From positions 310,001-374,000 of the forward strand of contig NZ_CP121451.1 of the NCBI RefSeq assembly GCF_029689945.1: a DNA stretch of 64,000 nucleotides. Direction: 5' to 3'. A model generated the notes under the pieces. The model ran no database searches, was not told the origin of the DNA, and saw only the letters and a list, made by a program, of their open reading frames with translations. Shown here piece by piece: positions 57,476 to 64,000 of this stretch. The stretch's first letter is position 1; each line of letters begins with the position of its first letter. A program made the translations under genes and the position numbers. The stretch comes from Paenibacillus amylolyticus (lineage in GTDB: Bacteria > Bacillota > Bacilli > Paenibacillales > Paenibacillaceae).

Positions 57476-58807
57476 TTAGTCACCTGCAATCATGGTCTTG
57501 GCTGCAATGGAGCCATTCAGATCGGCTTTTTCCCTGTTGCGTTTCATCAAATAAATCAAACCAAGCAAGGTCAGCAGAATGCCTGAACAGACAAAAGCCG
57601 GCACTACTCCGAATGAAGTGGCCATGAATCCACCTACCACCGGGCCCATAATATTACTGGCTGTCATCACGCTGCCTACCGTTCTAAAGACCCTGCCTGT
57701 CATCGCCTCAGGTGTCTGTTCCTGTAGCAGGATTTGAAAAGGTACAATCGCAAACCCAATTCCGACACCAGCCAGGGCAAAGAGGGATACTAACAGCAGA
57801 TTGGCACCTAGTCCGGCATGCGGCCAGATCCCCACAATTAATCCGGCTCCGCCGATCACCAGACCCATGAGCATGGTACCCAGACCCATTTTCAAAACAT
57901 GCCCTGCATGCTTCCACTTCCGCACACTCATCGCTGCAATTAATGTACCTACACCACTGGCAGCCACGCACCATCCCAGCAGATCACTTGAAATTCCGGG
58001 AAGCTGTCTGAATAACACCACGGTCTGTGAATCGGCAAATTGCAGAAAAAGTATAGCTGAAGCTAGCAAAATCAGAGACGTTCCTACATAAGGGAGAGAT
58101 GCGAGCATGCGGATGCCCTCCTGTGTTTCCTTCCAAAAAGAGCTTTTGGGGCGGTTGCGAAGGCCCTCAGCTGTCTCTTCCTCTACCTCTGTTACGTTAT
58201 GAATTGCAGATTGGATCACCCGAGTTCCCGGAATCCACAATAAAATGATGCCAGAGATTAGAAAAGACGCAGAATCGAGAACAAAACACCAGGTGATGCC
58301 AAAAGCGGCTACCAGCAGTCCACCAAGCGCTGGACCGATAATTTTGGACAACTGTTCAATGATAGAACTGATGGATACCGCTTGCGCAAGCTGTTCGTGC
58401 GGTACAATTTCTTTGAGCTTTCCGTTTTTGGCAGGTGAAAAAATGACATCGAACAGAGATTTGAGGATAAGCAGTATGTAGACGTGCCAGATCTGATCGG
58501 CAAAAATCAATGCACCCACGATGAGAATCCGTGCACCATCGGCTACTATCATCAACCATTTTCGGTTCAGGCGATCTGCTAGTGTGCCTGCGAATGGCCC
58601 TGTCAACAGAATGGGTAGTGCGGCGGATAGTGTGACAAATGTAATCTCCCATGGCGTTGCATTCCAGCGGATACCCACGAGGGTCAGGATTGCGAGCAGA
58701 TGCAGCCAATCTCCCAGATTGGAAATGGCCTGTGCCACCATCAATGTTACAAAAGATCGGTTATTCTTCAGCGGTCGATGTCCTTCAAACGTTAAATCAC
58801 TTGTCAT
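57476..58807 (-). CDS. MFS transporter (MFS_3-like)
   Basis: 443 residues from ATG 58807 with GGAGGAG upstream. About 12 membrane helices. The motif GTLADRLNRKWLM near residue 80 is the loop 2-3 signature. LKEIVPHEQLAQAVSISSIIEQLSKIIGPALGG is typical of the enterobactin/macrolide exporter-like group (MFS_3). Substrate unknown, probably efflux. Gene stands alone. Confidence 0.85.
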   Translation of the reverse strand: MTSDLTFEGHRPLKNNRSFVTLMVAQAISNLGDWLHLLAILTLVGIRWNATPWEITFVTLSAALPILLTGPFAGTLADRLNRKWLMIVADGARILIVGALIFADQIWHVYILLILKSLFDVIFSPAKNGKLKEIVPHEQLAQAVSISSIIEQLSKIIGPALGGLLVAAFGITWCFVLDSASFLISGIILLWIPGTRVIQSAIHNVTEVEEETAEGLRNRPKSSFWKETQEGIRMLASLPYVGTSLILLASAILFLQFADSQTVVLFRQLPGISSDLLGWCVAASGVGTLIAAMSVRKWKHAGHVLKMGLGTMLMGLVIGGAGLIVGIWPHAGLGANLLLVSLFALAGVGIGFAIVPFQILLQEQTPEAMTGRVFRTVGSVMTASNIMGPVVGGFMATSFGVVPAFVCSGILLTLLGLIYLMKRNREKADLNGSIAAKTMIAGD

Positions 58808-59156
58808 CCTGCTTCTCCTCCATTGTCTTCCGAGTTCATAAGATGAACTCATTATAAGGGAGCAAGGCTTGACTCAACCTCCTGCCAGAGACGGAGAAGA
58901 AGCGGCATCTGAAGGATGATTTTTCCCCAAGACGAATGATCAAATTTTAAATGCTAAAAATGCAAATCTTGTGACATATCGCATGTTTTTCGTAGAAATA
59001 GAGGTTTACAATTAAACCATGGCGACAACCTGAATCGTCAAACCTAACAACCCAACTCATATAAGTTGAAATTATCTTTTACATGAACAGCATAACGGAG
59101 AGGAACACTCTTCATCATTTCAACTTATAAAATTAATCTGAAAAGGCGGGATCAGC
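58808..59156. other. Divergent promoter region between MFS exporter and MarR regulator
   Basis: Contains the 13-base inverted repeat described at 59060-59129. The rest is AT-rich promoter-like DNA with no gene. Confidence 0.45.
59060..59129. promoter_or_regulatory. Inverted repeat upstream of the marR-type gene
   Basis: TATAAGTTGAAAT (59060-59072) and ATTTCAACTTATA (59117-59129) are exact inverted copies with 44 bases between them. The second copy ends 27 bases before the start codon. They could be two regulator-binding half-site clusters or a large hairpin in the leader. Confidence 0.55.
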
Positions 59157-59618
59157 ATGCTGGAATTAGAAGAAATCGGAACCGAACGTTCACTTCATCT
59201 GTACCGCACCTTGGCCCAGACATTCAAGAGCGTGAATGAACACGCTGTATCCGGAAGCAAAGTGCATGGCTTCAACCCCACCGCATACGGGGTGCTCGAA
59301 GTGTTATATATGAAAGGAGCACAGCCGATTCAACAGGTTGGTGCACAGCTTCTGCTGCAAAGTGGTAATGTGACCTATGTGATTGATAAGCTGGAGCAAA
59401 AAAGATTGTTACACCGCAAACATTGCCCGCAAGACAGACGTATCATCTTTGTGGAACTGACTGAAGAAGGAAAGCGTACGATGGATGACATCTATCCAGG
59501 CTATGCATTAAAGATCGATCGCGCGGTAAGTGGACTCAGTGAGGAAGACAAGGATTTGTTGTCCGAACTCTTGGGAAGGCTTGCACATTCTGCAGATCGT
59601 CTATCAGCCAACAGCTAG
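59157..59618 (+). CDS. MarR-family transcriptional regulator
   Basis: 153 residues. Winged helix: AYGVLEVLYMKGAQPIQQVGAQLLLQSGNVTYVIDKLEQKRLL with the wing HCPQDRRIIFVELTEEGKRTMD. Members sense phenolic, oxidative or electrophilic signals. It is flanked by two MFS exporter genes, either of which may be its target. GGCGGG lies upstream of the ATG. Confidence 0.88.
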   Translation: MLELEEIGTERSLHLYRTLAQTFKSVNEHAVSGSKVHGFNPTAYGVLEVLYMKGAQPIQQVGAQLLLQSGNVTYVIDKLEQKRLLHRKHCPQDRRIIFVELTEEGKRTMDDIYPGYALKIDRAVSGLSEEDKDLLSELLGRLAHSADRLSANS

Positions 59619-60017
59619 AACGTATTTTCAAACCTGCCGAAAGCTGGAGCGTAACTGAATGTTCTGGAGCAGATATGGAGCGGGAGCGCTAACGAACCTG
59701 TGACGTCTTTTTCAGAGGTTTGAAGGTCTCGCAGCATTTTAAGGAATCTGACGCACGCTATCTTTGAATAAACAGCCGTGTACAACGTGTTTTTCAGGTA
59801 ATCTCCGGAAATAACGTGTCTCATGTTTCTTAAAAATTAAAAAGACCAGCAGAAGGTGAAGTAAGCTGTCCTCAGTTCCTTAGAATTTTCGTCTGCACGA
59901 TTCACCAGGAGCAGTCAGCATGTACTTCAAAACATGCTTTTGACTCGGACATCCACCTACGAATCCCATGTCTGAGTTAGAAGATACACTCCCGTTCACT
60001 GCACACGTACCATCAAT
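59619..60017. other. Intergenic region without recognised gene
   Basis: About 400 bases between the MarR gene and the exporter terminator. Contains GGAGCG/GAGCGGGAGCGC words but no convincing frame or RNA. Confidence 0.4.
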
Positions 60018-60058
60018 CAAAAAACCGGACTTGCCTGACATCGGCGAATCCGGTTTTT
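60018..60058. terminator. Terminator of the DHA2 exporter gene
   Basis: AAAAACCGGA and TCCGGTTTTT form a perfect outer stem, with inner GCCTGACATCGGC pairing. Confidence 0.8.
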
Positions 60059-60073
60059 CGTATACTTCCATTT

Positions 60074-61596
60074 TTATTTTGAGCCTTGTGGCTGCGCTGG
60101 AGCATCTGCATCTTCGGGGACAATCAAACGTTTGCGTAGAGCAAGCGTCGTTACCCATGAGACCAGAGCAATGACAAACATAATGACAAACAGGGAGTGT
60201 AAACTTCCTTCCAGCACGCTTCTCAGTAGCGCCCACTTGTCATCGGATAGCGCTGCATCCGTATGTGGTGCGAGCAGTTCATTCAGATCACTCTCCGATA
60301 TTCCGGCCTCCGCCAGATTTTGCTCACTCGATAACGTGGAGATCCGATAATTCAACCATGTCCCAAAAGCCGCTGCACCAATCGTCTGTCCCAATGTACG
60401 CATAAACGTATGCAGTGCTGTTGAGGAACCACGTTCCTGATATCCTACGGAAGACTGCGCAATAATGGTGAATATCGTAAACGCAAATCCAAAGCCAAGA
60501 CCATAGATAAAGGTCAATATAAATAACACAGCCTGCGGGGATGTCCCCCCCACCAGAAAGAGTCCGCCCGAACCGATCGCAATGCCTGTTAAACCAATCA
60601 ATGCGGTTAACCGTGATCCAATTTTCATCAGCAGGCGACCTGCGAGCACACTACCAATAAGCCAACCGACTGACATCGGCGCGAGTAGCAATCCGGATTC
60701 CGTCGCATTTCCTCCCCGAACGCCCTGCACCCAGAGCGGCAAATAACTGGTTAGGCCGATCATCAGGGTACTGGTTAACAGTCCGGCGATATTCGCCACA
60801 CGGATGTCCCGAATTCGGAACAGATGTAGTGGAACCATAGGGGCCTGAGCTCTTTTTCCACCACAAAAAATAAAATGATAAACAGAGCGGCAACCACACT
60901 CAGTCCTACAATCAACGGAGAACTCCATGCATAATACTGCCCACCCGCCGACAGGACAAATAACAATGCGGTAATGCCCACCGTGAAGGTCAGCGCACCG
61001 ACATAGTCAATTTTGGCTGTACGTGGAGAGATATCTTCTTTCAGATAACGAAATACAAACCACATCGCGAGCAGACCAAACGGCACATTAAAACCAAAGA
61101 TCCACTGCCAGCCAAGATTGTCTACAAAATAACCGCCAAGCAGCGGTCCTACCAGAGAGGAAATGCCCCACACGGAGCTAATCCAGCCCTGGACTTTGCC
61201 ACGTTCTTCAATAGAGTAGATGTCCCCAATAATCGTAAATGTGACAGGAACTACCGCACCCGCACCAATCCCCTGAATAGCACGAAAAATAATCAATTGC
61301 TCCATATTCTGTGACAGACAGCACAAGAGTGAACCCAATAAAAATAAGGCACAGCCAATCAGAAATACAGGCTTTCGTCCATACAAATCACTGATTTTAC
61401 CGAAAATGGGCGTACTCACTGCCATCGTCAGCAGATATGCGGTGAAAATCCAGCTCAGCAGCTGTACACTCCCCAGCTCACTGACAATGGTCGGTCCTGC
61501 TGGACCAATAACGGTACCTTCAATCGCTGACAGAAATGTCGCGAGCAACAGACCCGTCAGGATGAAACTGCGCTTCAAACCTCCAGTTGCATTCAC
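60074..61596 (-). CDS. DHA2-type MFS drug exporter (EmrB/QacA-like; frameshifted at 60852-60856)
   Basis: About 508 residues when repaired, with 14 predicted helices. The first half has LSAIEGTVIGPAGPTIV, GKISDLYGRKPVFLIG and RAIQGIGAGAVVPVTFTIIGDIY, the motif C-like antiporter signature (GPLLGGYFVDNLGWQWIF). After FFVVEK one A is missing at 60852-60856; restoring it gives RAQAPMVPLHLFRIRDIR and the remaining helices. GTG start at 61596 with AGAAGGG upstream. Likely a proton-driven multidrug exporter. Confidence 0.88.
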
Positions 61597-61662
61597 ACAA
61601 ACCCTTCTCTCTTTGTTCTCTATATAATTGCTACGTTAATTTACACATCTACTACGAACCAG

Positions 61663-61818
61663 AACAAGCTTCCGATCGCTGTTATCCCCAGATTTTTTCT
61701 ATTCCTCTCTATAAGAGAAATCCGGTGATAGCGTATGCTTCCGATGTAGCTTTCTTTCAGAAAGCTTAAAGGCGAACGCTTCGCTTCTCCAGCTTTGTTC
61801 TGTTTCTCCGTTTGCGTG
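61663..61818. repeat. Interspersed repeat family B, copy 3
   Basis: CCGATCGCTGTTATCCCCAGA, hairpin TCTCTATAAGAGA, GGCGAACGCTTCGCTTCTCC and the end CTGTTTCTCCG. About 35 bases longer than copy 1 because of a GTAGCTTTCTTTCAGAAAGC hairpin insertion. Confidence 0.75.
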
Positions 61819-61849
61819 TAAATTAAAAAAACAATTATATATTGTCTCT

Positions 61850-62422
61850 TTACTTACCTTTTTTACGAAGAAACTCATCATACAGCATCGAATACATCAC
61901 CATGTCCTTGTATCCGGTAGATGTATGTTGCACCTGACGCAGCAGCCCTTCTCGTGTGAAGCCGCGGTTCGTCAGAAACTCGCCGGAAGCCACATTACGC
62001 GGATCAACCAGCGCTTCGATCCGATTAAGGCCCATGGTCTCATATCCGAATGGCAACAATGCCGAGAAAGCCTCGGTCATATAACCGTGACGCCAGTAGT
62101 CACGTCCCAGCTCATAACCGATCTCTCCTCGGAATGCGCCTTCAAGCTGCCATGTGTTAAATCCACAGCTTCCGATGAGCCTGCCTGTTTCCTTCAATTC
62201 GATCCCCCAGCGGATTGCGTCCTCTTCTCCTGCCATTTGGTTAAGAAGTCCAATCATGTCCGCCGCTTCGCTTGTCCCAATCATGGGTGCAAGATTCATG
62301 TAACGGGTCACCTCACGATCTGACCAGCATGCGAACATCTGGGCCGCATCCCGGCGACGCATTTTACGCAGACGAAGCCGCGCAGTCTCCATCTCGGGAA
62401 TTCTTCCTTTGCATTTATACAT
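61850..62422 (-). CDS. GNAT acetyltransferase, RimJ/RimL type
   Basis: 190 residues from ATG 62422 (MYKCKGRIPEMETARLRLRKM), eight bases after GGAG; the frame opens with GTG 62431. GNAT features: IGSCGFNTW, GEIGYELGRDYWRHGYMTEAFSALLPF and IEALVDPRNVASGEFLTNRGF. Such enzymes acetylate N-terminal or antibiotic amines; substrate unknown. Followed by the repeat at 61663-61818. Confidence 0.87.
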   Translation of the reverse strand: MYKCKGRIPEMETARLRLRKMRRRDAAQMFACWSDREVTRYMNLAPMIGTSEAADMIGLLNQMAGEEDAIRWGIELKETGRLIGSCGFNTWQLEGAFRGEIGYELGRDYWRHGYMTEAFSALLPFGYETMGLNRIEALVDPRNVASGEFLTNRGFTREGLLRQVQHTSTGYKDMVMYSMLYDEFLRKKGK

Positions 62423-62527
62423 ATAAGACACTCCGATCCGATCTATCTCCGCAGACCATAAGATTCACTAGTCATCTAATCATAACCTGCGCCGAATGGC
62501 AACTGTTCAGTCATGGACACACGTCGA

Positions 62528-62560
62528 AAAAACCGGGCCAATGTCGCTCCCGGTCTTGTT
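62528..62560 (-). terminator. Terminator after the winged-helix gene
   Basis: On the minus strand ACCGGGAG and (C)CCCGGT arms around CGACATTGG, followed by TTTTTT. Confidence 0.7.
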
Positions 62561-62620
62561 GTCCGTATGGTTCCATTCAAGTTGGGATCAATCACATCAT
62601 CATGCTTGTCCGAATGAATG

Positions 62621-62917
62621 TTAAGCTTTGGACGTTTTCTTGTCCTTCGCCAGCAATTCATCACTAACCCGGCCAAGTACGGCGGTGATTTCCTTGAATT
62701 CTTCGATACCAGTCCCGGTTAGGCTCCATTGGTCCCCGTGGGCGGTCAGGAAGTTCTCCTGTGTCAGGTGTTCAAGCTCTTGCTTGATCTCCCGCTCTCC
62801 AACGCGATATCCCCGTTCTTCCAATAGGGGCAGTGCCTCGCTAACGTTCAGATCCTGATTTTGGGCAAAATATAATAGATGAATCCGTACAAATAGATTC
62901 TGTACCTCTGCATGCAT
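62621..62917 (-). CDS. Small winged-helix-like hypothetical protein
   Basis: 98 residues, ATG 62917 with AAGGAG upstream. The text LFVRIHLLYFAQNQDLNVSEALPLLEERGYRVGEREIKQELEHLTQENFLTAHGDQ (split over its helices) looks like a winged-helix PadR/replication-initiator-type domain, then a charged tail. DNA binding is inferred. Divergent from the methionine sulfoxide reductase gene. Confidence 0.65.
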   Translation of the reverse strand: MHAEVQNLFVRIHLLYFAQNQDLNVSEALPLLEERGYRVGEREIKQELEHLTQENFLTAHGDQWSLTGTGIEEFKEITAVLGRVSDELLAKDKKTSKA

Positions 62918-63101
62918 AAGCTAAGCTCCTTCCCGGGTTGTAGCCCTCCGTGGTTGCTAAGTAATTACCCCACGCGAGAAGCTGAGAAACAGGAGGATTC
63001 TTCTGGTATTCCCTTGCCTTTCCGAAATCCTCCGCTTGACTAACCGCATCCTCTGCACTATCTTGAAAATAAGTACCATTTTGCTCGGGAGGGTGATTTA
63101 C

Positions 63102-63599
63102 ATGTTTCAAGCTGTTTCCTATGAAGGAACACGAAGTGAGCAGCACACCGCCGTCCTGGGACAGTTAAGTGCTCTGATCCGCGATGAACCCAGTGCGATT
63201 GCCAATCTGGCAAACGCTGCTGCGCTGCTCAATGTATTTATGACCGACACCAATTGGGTCGGCTTCTATCTGTATGATGGAAAAGAACTGGTCCTCGGAC
63301 CATTCCAAGGACTGCCTGCCTGTATCCGAATTCCACTGGGACGTGGTGTATGCGGCACATCTGCTGCGGAAAAACGTACCCTGGTCGTTGACGATGTTCA
63401 TGCCTTTCCAGGCCATATTGCCTGTGACGCAGCATCGAACAGTGAGATTGTCGTACCTATTATCAAAAACGGCGAACTGTACGGGGTGCTGGATATCGAC
63501 AGCCCGATCAAAAACCGTTTTGACGACGAAGACCGCGTCTTCCTGGAGAAGGCCGTAAGTCTGCTCACAGAGCAGTTGGAAGCCACCGTATCCCTTTAG
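63102..63599 (+). CDS. Free methionine-(R)-sulfoxide reductase (GAF domain, YtsP/YebR type)
   Basis: 165 residues from ATG 63102 with GGGAGGG eight bases upstream; the longer frame to 63036 lacks a ribosome site. GAF fold with TDTNWVGFYLYDGKELVLGPFQG. The catalytic Cys set is ACIRIPLGRGVCGTSAAEKRT and HIACDAASNSEIVVPI, three Cys as in fRMsr. It reduces free methionine-R-sulfoxide using thioredoxin. Monocistronic, terminator after it. Confidence 0.92.
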   Translation: MFQAVSYEGTRSEQHTAVLGQLSALIRDEPSAIANLANAAALLNVFMTDTNWVGFYLYDGKELVLGPFQGLPACIRIPLGRGVCGTSAAEKRTLVVDDVHAFPGHIACDAASNSEIVVPIIKNGELYGVLDIDSPIKNRFDDEDRVFLEKAVSLLTEQLEATVSL

Positions 63600-63662
63600 G
63601 AAATGATGAATACGGTGATCGGAGTCCTCATCATACACGATGATGAAGAACCCGCAATAGCA

Positions 63663-63701
63663 AAGAGCGCAGTCCTCCCTTGAGGTCTGCGCTCTTTGTT
63701 A
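63663..63701 (+). terminator. fRMsr gene terminator
   Basis: AAGAGCGCAG and CTGCGCTCTT arms, then TGTTAT. Confidence 0.75.
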
Positions 63702-63752
63702 TCCATTATGTTTCACACCCATGTTCTTGCTCGCCCATGTTACTCTATGCAT

Positions 63753-64000
63753 CTAGGATAAATCGTGTTCCGCTTTAATCATCATCCCATCCCGCAGGAA
63801 TTCCGCCAGCCTCGGGTGGTATCCATCATACATCTGGCGGAAATTTTTATGCTCTACATACAGATTCGCCAAATCCCGATAGATCTCAGCGGTAGGTGTA
63901 TAATAACCTTTGATCCATTCAAGATGCCTGTCAATAATCCGTTGTACTTTCGCACTTCCGGGTTCCAATCCATCCTCAATGGCCTGTTGCAAATCAAGAT
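63753..64000 (-). CDS. TipAS-domain protein, C-terminal part (5' end outside window)
   Basis: The frame is open to the window end (LDLQQAIEDG...), so the gene starts beyond it. The visible 80 residues match the TipAS antibiotic-recognition domain: IDRHLEWIKGYYTPTAEIYRDLANLYVEH and MYDGYHPRLAEFLRDGM. Full-length relatives are MerR-family regulators (TipAL/Mta-like) that switch on multidrug or thiopeptide-resistance genes on ligand binding. A nearby DHA2 exporter could be a target, but this is speculation. Confidence 0.8.
   Translation of the reverse strand, partial: LDLQQAIEDGLEPGSAKVQRIIDRHLEWIKGYYTPTAEIYRDLANLYVEHKNFRQMYDGYHPRLAEFLRDGMMIKAEHDLS

Noticed and set aside
62476..62676. 66-residue minus-strand open frame
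   Set aside because: Overlaps the end of the winged-helix gene and its terminator, with no ribosome site or recognisable content.
62841..63146. 101-residue minus-strand open frame
   Set aside because: Overlaps the starts of two divergent, better supported genes and has no ribosome site.

Overview
The window looks like chromosomal DNA of an endospore-forming Bacillales bacterium, most likely Paenibacillus. This is an inference from gene content: a GerAC-type germination protein, a B. subtilis-like yes pectin-uptake cluster, EcsAB, a YneF-family protein, a bacilliredoxin, LipL, UvsE, strong AAGGAGG ribosome sites, frequent TTG/GTG starts and roughly 50% GC. No transposase, integrase, phage gene, rRNA, intact tRNA or CRISPR array was found.

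Layout. 0-0.7 kb: end of a Ger(x)C germination gene. 0.8-10 kb (minus strand): a rhamnogalacturonan/pectin utilisation locus in the order YesM kinase, YesN regulator, YesO binding lipoprotein, YesP and YesQ permeases, rhamnogalacturonan acetylesterase, and an ASRT-family (PF07100) protein, with catabolite-repression-like sites. 10-17 kb: a secreted GDSL esterase with a copper-amine-oxidase-like domain, an inositol-phosphatase-like gene, uvsE, ddl and an amidase. 17.5-20.3 kb: aconitase. 20.4-23.8 kb: a VanR/VanS/VanY/VanZ-like cell-wall cluster without vanHAX; its vanZ is cut short. 24-28 kb: a WYL regulator, a zinc-ribbon/GyrI-like protein, a racemase-like protein and small unknowns. 28.5-30.8 kb: thiC behind a TPP riboswitch, next to an IclR-type regulator. 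32-43 kb: housekeeping and stress genes (hydrolase, sodF-like, lipL, folE, yneF, HD-GYP, queG-ogt, signal peptidase, acetyltransferase, sodA). 43-53 kb: acpS/mutY, nadE, bacilliredoxin, a PAS histidine kinase, a BaiN-like flavoprotein and ecsAB. 53.5-54.3 kb: an AbrB/Doc-type toxin-antitoxin module. 54.3-57.3 kb: two adjacent genes for secreted repeat proteins of unknown function. 57.5-64 kb: two MFS exporters, a MarR regulator, acetyltransferase, winged-helix protein, free methionine sulfoxide reductase and the end of a TipAS-domain regulator.

One property dominates interpretation: at least twenty otherwise intact, conserved genes carry single-base indels, mostly one base missing from a homopolymer. 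Examples are acnA, thiC, nadE, sodA, mutY/acpS, queG and ecsB. I read this as uncorrected sequencing error rather than gene decay, so broken genes are annotated at their full reconstructed span with the break position given. Apparent fusions must be judged in that light: AcpS-MutY is probably an artefact, whereas QueG-Ogt looks more genuine.

The most interesting unexplained material is the pair of secreted repeat proteins (one with eight near-identical 43-residue repeats), the AbrB-Doc module with a perfect operator-like palindrome, and three families of interspersed intergenic repeats plus a 254-bp tandem repeat.
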